Notes: a model not told the origin generated them from the letters alone. Shown: positions 36,659 to 46,260, counted from the first letter of the stretch. The stretch is 64,000 nucleotides of DNA from Clostridiales bacterium (GCA_003524095.1 DOEE01000003.1:62001-126000), one strand, 5' to 3'. Numbers and translations: made by a program.

Positions 36659-37144
36659 ATGTGTGAATGTAATAGACTTGGTACAGATAGCCAAGTCAAA
36701 GAATTTGAAAATGTGCTAGAAAAATACAAAGGCAGAAAGGATAACATTATGGTTGTTCTTCAAATGACACAAAAGATATTTGGTTATATACCTGAAAAAT
36801 CTGTGCCAAAAATTGCCGAAACTCTCAAAATGGCAGAGAGTGAAATTTATGGAATTATATCCTTTTATAGTTTCTTTACTCTTACCCCAAAGGCAAAATA
36901 TAATATTGATGTGTGTCTCGGCACTGCATGTTTTGTCCTTGGTGCAAATGATGTTTTGGAAAGAATTCTAGGAAAACTCAAAGTTAGAGTTGGACAGATG
37001 ACTCCGGATGGAAAATGGATAGTTACATCTTGTAGATGTTTGGGATGTTGTGGATTAGCACCAGCCATTACCATTAATGGCGAAGTGTATGGAAAACTAA
37101 AACCCGAAGATGTGGATAGAATTTTGGATAGTTTTGCAGACTAA
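36659..37144 (+). CDS. hydC: NADH-dependent [FeFe]-hydrogenase subunit C (NuoE-like)
   Basis: 161 residues with the thioredoxin-like [2Fe-2S] fold of NuoE/HydC. The four cluster ligands are visible as CLGTAC (C-x4-C) and CRCLGC (C-x3-C). The helical N-terminus (residues 8-75, VLQMTQKIFGYIPEKSVPKI) is typical. In electron-bifurcating hydrogenases this subunit passes electrons between HydB and HydA. It is the first gene of hydC-hydB-hydA, with AGGAG before the start and 9 bases to hydB. Confidence 0.93.
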   Translation: MCECNRLGTDSQVKEFENVLEKYKGRKDNIMVVLQMTQKIFGYIPEKSVPKIAETLKMAESEIYGIISFYSFFTLTPKAKYNIDVCLGTACFVLGANDVLERILGKLKVRVGQMTPDGKWIVTSCRCLGCCGLAPAITINGEVYGKLKPEDVDRILDSFAD

Positions 37145-37153
37145 GGAGATAAC

Positions 37154-39016
37154 ATGGATTTTGAAAAATTAGAAGAATTAAAGAAAAAATATTTAGACGA
37201 AGTTAATTTTAGAAAAAACATTGAAGGTGCTAATGTAAGTTACAAATACGACATTATGGTTTGTGGCGGAACAGGTTGTCGTAGTTGCAAAAGCAAACGT
37301 GTTCAAGAAAAATTGACCGAAGTAATTTCCAGAAAGGGTTTGAGCAAAGATATTGCGGTTCATGGAGTTGGGTGTTTTGGACTTTGTGTTAATGGTCCGA
37401 TTGTGCTAATTTATCCACAAGATGCAATGTATGTCAAAGTTACAGTTGACGATGTTGAAGAAATTGTAAGTAGTCTCGAACAAGGTCAGTTGGTTACAAG
37501 ACTACTTCCCGAAGACAATGGACAAAAAGTTTACAAAAAGAACGATTTGCAATTTTGCAAAAAACAAAAATATATTGCAAGAAATAATGCTGAATATATG
37601 AGTCTTGATAATATCTTGGGAGATTATATTGCTCTTGATGGATATTTAGCATTATACAAAGTATTAACTTCAATGACTCAAGACGAAGTTATTAATTTAA
37701 TCAAAGAAAGCGGACTTCGTGGTCGTGGTGGTGCAGGATTTTCAACCGGTCAGAAATGGGAGTTTACAAAAGTCAATGACGCTCCACAAAAATATGTAAT
37801 TTGTAATGCTGACGAGGGTGACCCCGGTGCTTTTATGGATAGAAGCATAATAGAAAGTAACCCGCATGCAATCGTCGAAGCAATGGCTATTGCTGGCTAT
37901 GCAATTGGTGCAAGCAAAGGCTACGTTTATTTGCGTGCAGAATATCCACTGGCTGGCGAAAGACTACAAGATGCAATAAATGAAGCAAGCCGAATGGGGC
38001 TTTTGGGGAAAAATATTTTTGGAACAAAATTTAATTTTGATTTGGAAATTAAATTTGGTTCGGGAGCATTTGTTTGTGGCGAGGAAACGGCACTTATGCA
38101 CAGTATTGAAGGAATGCGTGGAGAGCCAACCTTAAAGCCACCATATCCAGCCGAAAAAGGATTGTATGGTTGTCCTACTGTAATAAATAACGTTGAGACT
38201 TTGGCTAATGTGGCACAAATTATCAATAATGGTGCTTCGTGGTTTAACTCAATAGGAACAAATGATAGCAAAGGTACCAAAGTTTTTGCTTTGACTGGAA
38301 AGATAAAAAATTCCGGACTCATTGAACTACCTATGGGAACAACAATAAGAGAAATCATCTATGATATTGGTGGTGGCATTCCTAATGACAAAAAGTTTAA
38401 AGCGGTTCAAATGGGTGGGCCAAGTGGTGGCTGTATTCCTGCTGAATATTTGGATACCCCAATCGATTACAAGAGTCTTAGCGAACTAGGTTCAATGATG
38501 GGTAGTGGGGGAATGATTGTTGTCGACGAAGATAGTTGTATGGTTGATTTGGCAAAATTCTTCTTGCAATTTACAGTTGATGAGAGTTGTGGAAAATGTA
38601 CACCATGTAGAATTGGAAACAAACGAATTTTGGAAATCTTGACAAAAATTACCGAAGGCAAAGCGACAATGGAAGACTTAGACAAACTCGAAGAACTTTG
38701 CAAATATGTCAAAGATGACTCGCTTTGTGGACTCGGACAAACCAGTCCAAATCCAGTTTTAAGCACTCTTAGATATTTTAGAGATGAATATATTGAACAT
38801 ATTCAAAATCATAAATGTAGAGCGGGAGTTTGTAAGGCTTTAACAAGTTATGTAATCACTGACAAGTGTATAGGTTGTAGTGCTTGTAGCAGAGCATGTC
38901 CAGTTGGTGCAATATCTGGTGAAATCAAAAAGAAATTTAGTATCGACCAAAACAAATGTATTAAATGTGGTAAGTGCTATAATACTTGTAGATTCGGTGC
39001 TATTTCAAAGGAGTAA
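37154..39016 (+). CDS. hydB: NADH-dependent [FeFe]-hydrogenase subunit B (NuoF-like)
   Basis: 620 residues. An N-terminal thioredoxin-like [2Fe-2S] domain (CGGTGCRSCKSK, GVGCFGLC) comes first. The NuoF core follows with the NADH/FMN loop GLRGRGGAGFSTGQKW and CNADEGDPGAF. The [4Fe-4S] site CGKCTPCRIGNKR with a later Cys (DSLCGLG) comes next, and a C-terminal 2[4Fe-4S] ferredoxin domain (CIGCSACSRACP, CIKCGKCYNTCR) ends the protein. This is the layout of HydB of trimeric bifurcating hydrogenases, where FMN splits or joins electrons between NADH and ferredoxin. It ends 2 bases before hydA. Confidence 0.95.
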   Translation: MDFEKLEELKKKYLDEVNFRKNIEGANVSYKYDIMVCGGTGCRSCKSKRVQEKLTEVISRKGLSKDIAVHGVGCFGLCVNGPIVLIYPQDAMYVKVTVDDVEEIVSSLEQGQLVTRLLPEDNGQKVYKKNDLQFCKKQKYIARNNAEYMSLDNILGDYIALDGYLALYKVLTSMTQDEVINLIKESGLRGRGGAGFSTGQKWEFTKVNDAPQKYVICNADEGDPGAFMDRSIIESNPHAIVEAMAIAGYAIGASKGYVYLRAEYPLAGERLQDAINEASRMGLLGKNIFGTKFNFDLEIKFGSGAFVCGEETALMHSIEGMRGEPTLKPPYPAEKGLYGCPTVINNVETLANVAQIINNGASWFNSIGTNDSKGTKVFALTGKIKNSGLIELPMGTTIREIIYDIGGGIPNDKKFKAVQMGGPSGGCIPAEYLDTPIDYKSLSELGSMMGSGGMIVVDEDSCMVDLAKFFLQFTVDESCGKCTPCRIGNKRILEILTKITEGKATMEDLDKLEELCKYVKDDSLCGLGQTSPNPVLSTLRYFRDEYIEHIQNHKCRAGVCKALTSYVITDKCIGCSACSRACPVGAISGEIKKKFSIDQNKCIKCGKCYNTCRFGAISKE

Positions 39017-39018
39017 AT

Positions 39019-40710
39019 ATGAAAGTAAATTTAACTATAGACGGCATTCCTGTTGTTGCTGATTCTAATGATACAATTTTGGAAGTTGCCAAAAAAGTCA
39101 AAATAGATATTCCAACACTTTGTTTTCTCAAAAATATTAATGAGCCTGCTAGTTGTAGAATTTGCGTTGTTGAAATCGAGGGTCTCAAAAAACTTATGAC
39201 GAGTTGTACTACCAAAGTTAGAGAAGGCATGGTTGTCAAGACAAATTCAAGTAGGGTAATAAACGCTAGAAAAAAAGTTATGGAATTGCTTCTTAGCAAC
39301 CACAACAAAAACTGTCTTAATTGTCCAAAAAATCTTAAGTGTTACTTTCAGTCTCTTTGTGAAAAATTTAGTGTGGATACTGAAAGATATGCGGGTGAGA
39401 CATCATCTAATACTATTGATGACTCAAATCATGCAATTGTTAGAGATGACAGTAAGTGTATACTTTGTGGCAAATGCATATCTGTTTGTGCCAAAAGACA
39501 GGGGTGTAGTGCAATAACTAAGATTAATCGTGGATTTGCAACTAAGATAGGAACGGCTTTCGATAGACCATTGCAAGAGAGTCCTTGTGTAGGTTGTGGA
39601 CAGTGTGTCTTGGTTTGTCCTACAGGCGCTCTTACTCAAAAAACTGAGATTCATGAAGTGCTAGATTTACTAGACGAAAAAGATGTAATCAAAGTTGCTC
39701 AAGTAGCACCTGCAGTAAGGGTTGCAATTGGCGAAGAGTTCGGTGAAAAAATAGGTTCGTTTGCCGAAGGAAAAATGGTGTCGGCACTCAAAGCAATTGG
39801 TTTTGATTATGTCTTTGATGTTAATATGGGTGCGGACTTTACTGTTGTGGAAGAAGCAAACGAATTGATTGAAAAATTGACATCGGGCAAAGGTCTTCCT
39901 TTGTTTACGAGTTGTTGCCCAGCATGGTTTAATTATTGTGAAAAGTTTTATCCAGACTATGTCAAAAATTTGTCGACATCTAAATCTCCAAATGAAATGC
40001 TTGGAAGTTTGGTTAAGTACTTTTTTGAATCACAAGGCAAAAAAGTTAAAATTGTATCCATTATGCCTTGTACTGCCAAAAAGCGAGAAATCCTTGCAAG
40101 GGGAACAATAGACAAGAGTTTGACCACAAGAGAACTTGCACAATTAATTAGACTCAAGAGTATTAATTTTGAAAGACTCGATGATTCCAAGTTCGATGAT
40201 CCATTTGGGGAGTATACTGGTGCAGGTCTTATATTTGGTGTAACTGGTGGTGTAACTGAAGCTGCCCTTAGATATGCAACGTACAAACTCACTGGCAAAA
40301 AACAAGATATAATCGAAAGTGTTAGATATAGCGATGGAGTTAAGGAAGTTACTGTTAATCTTGGCGACAAAAAATTAAATCTTGCAATTGTTCATGGACT
40401 CTCCAATGCTCCAAAGGTTATGGATGCACTTCAAAGTGGCGACAAAAAATATGACTTTGTAGAAGTTATGGCATGCCCAGGTGGTTGTGTTAATGGCGGT
40501 GGTCAGCCTTTTGTTGATTATAACTTACACGACGTTAATGAAGTTATACTCAAACGTAGTCAAAGCATTTATAATGCTGATGGAAATATGAAGTTCAAAA
40601 GCACCGAAGACAACAAAGGTGTTAAGAAAATCTATAAAGATGTTTTGCATGATGACAAAGCACTTATTCATGAACTTTTGCATTATGAACATGACAAAAA
40701 TATTTATTAA
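39019..40710 (+). CDS. hydA: [FeFe]-hydrogenase catalytic subunit (group A3 type)
   Basis: 563 residues. The N-terminal plant-type [2Fe-2S] domain (CFLKNINEPASCRICVVEIEG) comes first, then a His/Cys cluster (HNKNCLNCPKNLKC), then two [4Fe-4S] sites (CILCGKCISVC, CVGCGQCVLVC). The H-cluster motifs are complete: L1 TSCCPAW, L2 MPCTAKKRE, and L3 EVMACPGGCVNGGGQP. It makes or oxidises H2, using NADH plus reduced ferredoxin together with HydB and HydC. It lacks the extra C-terminal [2Fe-2S] domain of the Thermotoga-type subunit. Maturation genes hydE, hydF and hydG are not in the window. Confidence 0.96.
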   Translation: MKVNLTIDGIPVVADSNDTILEVAKKVKIDIPTLCFLKNINEPASCRICVVEIEGLKKLMTSCTTKVREGMVVKTNSSRVINARKKVMELLLSNHNKNCLNCPKNLKCYFQSLCEKFSVDTERYAGETSSNTIDDSNHAIVRDDSKCILCGKCISVCAKRQGCSAITKINRGFATKIGTAFDRPLQESPCVGCGQCVLVCPTGALTQKTEIHEVLDLLDEKDVIKVAQVAPAVRVAIGEEFGEKIGSFAEGKMVSALKAIGFDYVFDVNMGADFTVVEEANELIEKLTSGKGLPLFTSCCPAWFNYCEKFYPDYVKNLSTSKSPNEMLGSLVKYFFESQGKKVKIVSIMPCTAKKREILARGTIDKSLTTRELAQLIRLKSINFERLDDSKFDDPFGEYTGAGLIFGVTGGVTEAALRYATYKLTGKKQDIIESVRYSDGVKEVTVNLGDKKLNLAIVHGLSNAPKVMDALQSGDKKYDFVEVMACPGGCVNGGGQPFVDYNLHDVNEVILKRSQSIYNADGNMKFKSTEDNKGVKKIYKDVLHDDKALIHELLHYEHDKNIY

Positions 40711-40728
40711 AAATATGGAGAGAAAATA

Positions 40729-41103
40729 ATGGAATTTTTTATATGTAAAAAATGCGGAAATATTTTGGCATTTGCCGAAAACAAAGGCGAGAATGTATTT
40801 TGTTGCGAACAAAAATTAGAGAGAATTGTTCCAAATAGCACTGACGCATCTCAAGAAAAGCACTTGCCAGTATTTAGTCTTCACGATAATATTGTTGATG
40901 TAAGGGTTGGGAGTGTTGCTCATCCAATGCTTGTTGAACATAATATTTCGTGGGTAGCAATTGAAACCAAACAAGGAAATCAACGAAAACTTTTGCCAAT
41001 AGATGGTGAACCGTGTGTAAGTTTTGCACTCGTGCCGGGAGACGAAATCAAAACCATTTATGCATATTGTAATTTGCATGGATTATGGAAATTAGAAGTA
41101 TAG
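40729..41103 (+). CDS. dfx: Desulfoferrodoxin (superoxide reductase)
   Basis: 124 residues. The N-terminal rubredoxin-like iron site has CKKCGN and the adjacent pair FCCEQ. The catalytic Fe site has EKHLPV, the HPM histidine, the conserved HNISW and CNLHGLW (Cys and His ligands), with the catalytic Lys in EKHLP. It reduces superoxide to peroxide with no oxygen release, typical of anaerobes. It lies 18 bases after hydA on the same strand, so the hydrogenase and superoxide defence are probably co-expressed. Confidence 0.95.
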   Translation: MEFFICKKCGNILAFAENKGENVFCCEQKLERIVPNSTDASQEKHLPVFSLHDNIVDVRVGSVAHPMLVEHNISWVAIETKQGNQRKLLPIDGEPCVSFALVPGDEIKTIYAYCNLHGLWKLEV

Positions 41104-41141
41104 AAAAAAATTAATTATTTGTAATAAAAAGTCAAAAGTTG

Positions 41142-41170
41142 TTAACAATCTTTGACTTTTGTGCTAAAAT
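41142..41170 (+). promoter_or_regulatory. Promoter overlapping the desulfoferrodoxin terminator hairpin
   Basis: TTAACA at 41142-41147, 17 bases, TAAAAT at 41165-41170. The -35 lies in the loop of an inverted repeat (AAAGTCAAA / TTTGACTTT, about 41126-41160) that could end the hydrogenase message. Confidence 0.5.
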
Positions 41171-41200
41171 ATATTTGATAAAACATAAGGAGATGATATC

Positions 41201-41632
41201 ATGGCAGAAACAAAAAAGACAACAACCAAAAAGACCACTAAGCCAGCAACTACAAAATCATCAAAGACTACAACTACAAAATCAACTAGTGCAAAGTCTA
41301 CAACTTCGTCTACCACTCAAAAATCGACACAGTCGTCAAACAAAACTAGTAGACGTTCGGGCGGCATCAAAACTTGGGGACTAAACAAAATTAGTTTTTG
41401 GTGTATTGGTGCTATGGCAATATTCTACTTGATTGCAAGCATTCTTTCGCTTTGTGGGGTAACTTCCAAAGTTATTCCTGCTTTGCAAGGAATTGCAACA
41501 GCCTTGGCAATTTGTATTGTGGCATATGTCGCTTGGCGTTATGTAAAACCAAAACAAACTGTTTGGAAAGTGCTTTATTTTGTATTACTTTTAGTAGTTA
41601 TTTTGGGCATTATTATTCCACTTGTGAAATAA
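41201..41632 (+). CDS. Small membrane protein with Thr/Lys/Ser-rich N-terminal tail (143 aa)
   Basis: The first 60 residues are low complexity (Thr, Lys, Ser with few other residues), predicted disordered and cytoplasmic. Three hydrophobic helices follow at about 66-85, 90-107 and 117-140, with KPKQTVWK between the last two. No domain is recognised; the layout resembles many small uncharacterised clostridial membrane proteins. AAGGAGA precedes the ATG and a good promoter and terminator bracket it. The poly-Thr/Lys tail could bind nucleic acid or acidic lipid, but this is speculation. Confidence 0.7.
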   Translation: MAETKKTTTKKTTKPATTKSSKTTTTKSTSAKSTTSSTTQKSTQSSNKTSRRSGGIKTWGLNKISFWCIGAMAIFYLIASILSLCGVTSKVIPALQGIATALAICIVAYVAWRYVKPKQTVWKVLYFVLLLVVILGIIIPLVK

Positions 41633-41640
41633 TACAATTA

Positions 41641-41684
41641 CTCCATATATGTTTGATTACTATCAAACGATATGGAGTTTTTTT
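41641..41684 (+). terminator. Intrinsic terminator with inner hairpin
   Basis: Outer stem CTCCATAT / ATATGGAG, inner GTTTGAT / ATCAAAC, then a seven-T run. From 41685 to 42076 I see only AT-rich sequence with possible short coding relics. Confidence 0.88.
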
Positions 41685-42076
41685 GTTGCATGCAAAGATA
41701 AATAATGAGATTTATTTGAACAATTCGAATACAGTGTATCATAAGAAAGCAGACAATATTTTCAAGTTGTAATTTCAAACTCAAGTCGTGTTTTTAAAAA
41801 ATTTTGTGAGTCTGTTAATTTCTATTTCTTAAATTATACTGTGCGTTTTTGAAAAAAACAGTAAAAACACGTATTGAAAATGAGTATAGTGAATTGAGTG
41901 CGGATAATCCTACAATTTAGCATTATATTCATTATATTGCATGGGTGTGGAATATGATTGATGTTTGGCTAAAATAAGTCATTATGCAAAAAATAAAACA
42001 TATTGAAAATAACTTGGAACTATTCATACCTAATATTTTACACAAAACAAGCAAAATAAGTTGACAAGGAGTTGTT

Positions 42077-42181
42077 ATGTTTGAGACAATTTTAGCAAGT
42101 AAGCAAGTCCTACATGTTGTAAATTTGCATCGGGGCGAATACAACAAGATTTTAATCTCGGTACATAGGTTTTATGTATAG
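42077..42181 (+). CDS. Candidate 34-residue small protein
   Basis: An ATG 7 bases after AAGGAG opens a frame of 34 residues (MFETILASKQVLHVVNLHRG...) ending in TAG. It lies in the 650-base gap before the broken M64 surface gene. There is no recognisable domain. The ribosome binding site is the only positive sign, and it may be a remnant of a longer gene. Confidence 0.25.
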   Translation: MFETILASKQVLHVVNLHRGEYNKILISVHRFYV

Positions 42182-42285
42182 TGATATGCTTTACTCTTAT
42201 AACAAATAAAACTTTATGTTTTAGTCAATGAAAAATCCGTCCACAAAATCTCACCATAGAAAAAGTTAAGAGGAGGCAAGCCACA

Positions 42286-43344
42286 ATGAAAAAATGTTTT
42301 GAAAGAATTAACATGGTATTAATAATAATTACCATGGTTCTAGTTCTTACTATTTTTGGCAATACAGCAATGAAAATACAAGGCTCTGCTAATGCTGGAA
42401 ACAAAACAGTTGCAAATGCCCAAAGCGTCTTGTCTACAAATGAGACAAAAACGACGCAGATAGCACTTGGGGAATACATAAGCCTTGGGAGATATAATGA
42501 CAAAAACATTGTTTGGAGATGCGTGAGTATTGACGAAAAAGGCTATCTTATGCTTGCCGATAACATACTAGATAATCTTCCATATGATGCTAAGACTAGC
42601 GATAATAGTCGTTCAAAATCTCATAGTCGCAATTACAAGCGTGATAAATACGGCTCTAACTATTGGAAAGATAGTAATATGCGCTCATGGCTAAATTCTA
42701 CTGCGACAACTGGTGAAGTAAAGTGGTTGTGTGGAAATCCGCCAAAAGCTGAGTATGTTGACGGTAATGCTTATGATGGAAAGGCCGGCTTTTTGAATGA
42801 CTTTTCAAAAGACGAAATTGCAACTATGAAGACTGTTACTCAACGTTCACTTGTATCTCATCCGGAATACAAACAAGGAATTTATGATGGTGACGGTCGT
42901 TCCGATTTAGAATTAAATTATGATATTCAAAATGTTGCTAGCAATTTTGAAAGTGCATACGGCGAAAATTCAACCGAAAAAGTCTTTCTTCTCGACGTTA
43001 AGCAAGTTAATGCTGTTTGGAAAAATTTTAATAGTTATTATATAGGAAGAAACGAACAAGGAATGGAATGGCCATATTGGCTTAGAACACCTGTATCCAA
43101 TTGTAACCATGATATGCGTTACGTTCACAATAATGGAACTATAGGTAGAGAGTCTCCACTACGTGATTATATAGGAGTTAGACCTGCGTTTTATCTTGAT
43201 ACTGACTATTATGTGATAACATCAGGCAATGGAACTTCGTCCAATCCATATTTCGGCTCAGTTCCTGACAAGGTGGAGAGTGATTATACCGTTGCCGAGC
43301 CAGAAGATGACCCAAATCAGGAATGGGATATAAATATCGAATAA
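42286..43344 (+). pseudogene. Broken surface gene, 5' part: signal anchor plus DUF6273-like domain
   Basis: 352 residues up to a TAA. An N-terminal signal/anchor helix (INMVLIIITMVLVLTIFG) is followed by a SUMF1/DUF6273-like domain. Features seen are IVWRCVSIDEKGYLMLADNIL, then SNMRSWLN, VFLLDVKQVN, WPYWLRTPV and GVRPAFYLDT, the usual order in that family. The same reading frame continues past the TAA: codons from 43345 to 43449 encode KLEITLGSYYSNDGKYTNP and run directly into the M64 peptidase. So the TAA looks like a nonsense mutation inside a longer gene. GAGGAGG gives a strong ribosome binding site. Confidence 0.65.
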
Positions 43345-43449
43345 AAACTTGAGATTACCCTTGGCTCATATTACTCAAACGACGGAAAATATACAAATCC
43401 GACAATTCCCGTATATACTATTCAAAAGACAAGAAGCGATACCGAGAAT

Positions 43450-44106
43450 ATGGTTATTGTGTTTTGTGGCGAAGGGTATACAAAAAGTCAGCAACAAAAG
43501 TATATAAACGACGTCAAAAAGGTTTGGAAGGGTGCTATGCAGTACGAGCCATATCGTAGTTATGCCGACCGCTTTAATGTTTATGCACTTTGCACGGCAT
43601 CTGAGTCAAGTTTTGAAAATGGTGGTAGTACGTTTTTTGACGTAGTTGTAAGTGATAAGAATTCATCATTGATATCGACAAATATGGGAAATCCATGGAA
43701 AAATCATATGTTTGAAAGATGCATAGGCCCGAACTTTATCGAACAAATACACGACGCACATATTCCTAACAACACCGAACCGGACGTATTCAAGTGGGAC
43801 GACGACAAGCAATATCCTCCATTTTATTACGTTCATGATTATATCAACCAGTTTGCTTTACTCGTTAATACTACCCGTAATTTTGGTGACGCATATACAA
43901 ATCTTGCGTACGGCTTTCATTATTTCATAACACCGTCCGACAGCGACCGTGCTGAAAAGACTTTTACACACGAACTCGGACACGGCTTGTTAGGTCTTGG
44001 CGATGAGTATATGTCAAGTACTACTCAGAAAACAGTTCTTACGTCATTAAACGTGGCGCACACTCACAATCCCGAACAAGTAAAGTGGAAACAGTTTAGG
44101 TTTTAG
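43450..44106 (+). pseudogene. Broken surface gene, middle part: M64-type metallopeptidase domain
   Basis: This lies in the same frame as the 42286 frame and separated from it only by one TAA. It contains VIVFCGEGYTKSQQQKY and the zinc motif HELGHGLLGLGDEY, characteristic of peptidase family M64 (IgA-peptidase-like), which cleave host or bacterial glycoproteins outside the cell. The frame ends at a TAG at 44104-44106 right after VKWKQF, where the family continues. The continuation lies in another frame (GFRKTYTCNALGYG), so a one-base frameshift has occurred at about 44095-44100. The peptidase domain is otherwise intact. Confidence 0.7.
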
Positions 44107-44170
44107 GAAGACTTATACGTGTAATGCGCTAGGCTATGGCAATGCATACAACTCAAGTTTTGAGTGTCTT

Positions 44171-44464
44171 ATGCGTGATACAAATTACCCGTTATGCGAG
44201 GTTTGCAAGTTGCAAGGTTATAAGAGAATGTCTCAGCTTGTAAGCGGAAAAAGCCTTTATGTTGCCGACCTCGAAGTTAAGAAATATACAGGGCAATATT
44301 CAACATACTCAGAGTTTGAAGACACAACTTATACAGGATATTATAATTTTGCAAATTTAGTTGCAGGAATGGGCGGATTTGCAATTTTTTGGTTTGCAGT
44401 AAAGAAAAAGACCTTCGTAGATTTGGGTGCTTCAATCAAAGCAATATTTACAAAAAAGAAATAA
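44171..44464 (+). pseudogene. Broken surface gene, 3' part: M64 C-terminus and membrane anchor
   Basis: The frame is open from about 44099, and the first Met at 44171 is not a true start. It encodes ECLMRDTNYPLCEVC, the Cys-containing end of M64 domains, then a linker and a membrane helix (FANLVAGMGGFAIFWFAV) with a basic tail (KAIFTKKK) as cell-surface anchor. Together with the two upstream pieces it would make one protein of about 725 residues. Codon use across the three pieces is richer in C-ending and CGN codons than in neighbours, consistent with acquisition. Confidence 0.6.
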
Positions 44465-44606
44465 TATAAACTAAATAAGACTTAATTTTAGCGCAAGGAA
44501 AAAATTTGTGTCATGTAATCAAATACGGGGCAAAACGGTATCTTTATTGTGTGTTTTTTCCATAATTTGCTACAATGCACATCGTCAAGAATTAGTACAT
44601 GTCCAA

Positions 44607-45401
44607 CTATTCTACCATTAATGTTTCCATAAAGTCGGATTCGGAGAATAGATTAAACAAATTGTCTTCTTTGAGTTTTTCTATGCTTTTTTCGTTTAAC
44701 AACAACTCATCAGATAGATTTATAAATTTGTTATTCCAAGGTTGAACTTCTTTGTCAATTAAACTTCTGCTATATATTTTTGGTTTTCCGAATTTAATCA
44801 AAAAACTATTCTCTTGTGCGTTATCATAACTTTCTTCAAGTTGCATGGTTCGTTTGTAAATACTAAGTGCATGGTAGTTCCAAGTTTCATACGTAAAAAG
44901 CCTAAAATTCTTTTTGTGGTAAGATTTGGCTATATCCAAAATTTTGAGTAACATTTGAGTACCAATACCATTATTTCTGTACCTTGCATCCACGCCAAAC
45001 CAGTTTATCCATATGTCGTCAGGATATTCTTTTAATTCATACAAACCAATTATTCCCACAGGATAATTGTTAAGATAAACCAAAAAGTTTATTGGCAAAA
45101 CTTTGTTTTTGTATCTATCCTTTGTTTCAAGTTCTTTTAGATAATCGCAATAGCCGACGTTATTCATTGCATAAAAAATATTAAATTGCAATCTTGCAGC
45201 ATCTATGACGTTTTTCTTGTTTATCTCGACATATTGTAGAGAGTATCTGTTGTTTTTGTTAACATGGTCTTTCAAAAATAAATTTTTGTTATCCCATGGA
45301 ACAATTTCCTTTTGAAGCAAAGATAGTGAAAAAATAACTAGATTTCCGACAAGATATCCAATGTATTTTTCTTTGGTGTAGTACTCTTTGAACATCTGCA
45401 T
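44607..45401 (-). CDS. GNAT-family N-acetyltransferase
   Basis: The frame is open to 45590, but that end is antisense to the lipoprotein gene start and its first 40 residues are only hydrophobic filler. I place the start at the Met complementary to 45399-45401, without a clear ribosome binding site, so it could lie a little upstream. The central acetyl-CoA site is WINWFGVDARYRNNGIGTQML, with the R/Q-x-x-G-x-G/A signal as RNNGIG, and NFRLFTYE and NYHALSIYKR follow as in GNAT enzymes. The flanks on both sides contain a repeated phrase (EIVPWDNKNLFL and EVQPWNNKFINL). The substrate is unknown. Confidence 0.75.
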   Translation of the reverse strand: MQMFKEYYTKEKYIGYLVGNLVIFSLSLLQKEIVPWDNKNLFLKDHVNKNNRYSLQYVEINKKNVIDAARLQFNIFYAMNNVGYCDYLKELETKDRYKNKVLPINFLVYLNNYPVGIIGLYELKEYPDDIWINWFGVDARYRNNGIGTQMLLKILDIAKSYHKKNFRLFTYETWNYHALSIYKRTMQLEESYDNAQENSFLIKFGKPKIYSRSLIDKEVQPWNNKFINLSDELLLNEKSIEKLKEDNLFNLFSESDFMETLMVE

Positions 45402-45537
45402 TTTTGTATAAAATTTTGTGGCAACAAAATCATATTTGTCATCTGCAACAATAACACTTGGCGCAAAGGCTATTTTGGTTTTTAAGAAATAATAAAAAGC
45501 ATAGATTGATAAATTATGGTTATATAAAGGTGAAAAT

Positions 45538-46179
45538 ATGAAAACAAAACACAAAATTTTTAGTTTAATAATGGCTGTATTGCTAATCATTCCAGCAATG
45601 TTTTTCTTAACTGCTTGTGGTGATAATGGGAATAATCATTCGGGTGGAAATCTAAATTTGCATGATAGTTCCAAATGGTTTACAGAAACTGAGTTGTCTG
45701 CAGTTGGACTATCTAATTTAACAGCACCAACTGGTCTTAATGGAACAATCTCTTCTAGTAGTGATTCTGGGTTTAATGATGGTTACTCATTTTCGCAACC
45801 TTGCGACAATGTCGACCTATTGGAACAAAATGCAGAAATTTATTTAAACTATTTCAAAACCAACTATGATGGATATTTTGGACATATTTCTGACAATCAC
45901 GGTGTAGTGTATGGCGAATACGAAACATGGTATGTCTTGGAACAAAGTAACAATTTAAGTGATTATTTTGGTAATAATCCAAGTAAACTTTATAAATTTT
46001 ACTATGTTACAAACCATGATACAGACGAACGAGGATACTTTGTTAGAAATTCGGTTTACACCCTTGAAATTAGATATGAATTTAACGCATCAACGAACCA
46101 ATATTTGTTTAAACTATTTATAGAAAAAGCAGATACATCACCTAATGGAATATTTTCATATTACTATAAAATGAAATAA
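45538..46179 (+). CDS. Small exported lipoprotein (213 aa)
   Basis: The lipoprotein signal is IFSLIMAVLLIIPAMFFLTACG with the lipobox LTAC (Cys about residue 27). It is followed by a Gly/Asn/His linker and a domain of about 160 residues rich in Asn, Tyr and Phe strands. It has no enzyme motif. AAAGGTG precedes the ATG. It is a single-gene unit with a complex terminator. The promoter region overlaps the start of the divergent acetyltransferase gene. The function is unknown, probably at the cell surface. Confidence 0.75.
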   Translation: MKTKHKIFSLIMAVLLIIPAMFFLTACGDNGNNHSGGNLNLHDSSKWFTETELSAVGLSNLTAPTGLNGTISSSSDSGFNDGYSFSQPCDNVDLLEQNAEIYLNYFKTNYDGYFGHISDNHGVVYGEYETWYVLEQSNNLSDYFGNNPSKLYKFYYVTNHDTDERGYFVRNSVYTLEIRYEFNASTNQYLFKLFIEKADTSPNGIFSYYYKMK

Positions 46180-46210
46180 ATTTAATAAAATACAATTCAA
46201 ATGTATATAA

Positions 46211-46260
46211 AATGAGAGCAAGACTAACTCCGTAGAGTTAAATACCGCTCTCATTTTTTT
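46211..46260 (+). terminator. Intrinsic terminator with inner hairpin
   Basis: Outer stem AATGAGAGC / GCTCTCATT, inner AACTC / GAGTT with CGTA loop, then seven T residues. Confidence 0.88.

Noticed and set aside
41690..41772. Tail reading HAKINNEIYLNNSNTVYHKKADN.
   Set aside because: It could be a gene relic after the terminator, but it has no start or ribosome binding site and is too short to support.
43342..43344. TAA as a sense codon (recoded genetic code).
   Set aside because: All other genes end normally at TAA, TAG or TGA, and prfB with its UGA-reading SPF motif is present.
45402..45590. N-terminal extension of the acetyltransferase frame.
   Set aside because: Its first part is antisense to the lipoprotein gene start and it lacks a ribosome binding site, so the later Met was chosen.
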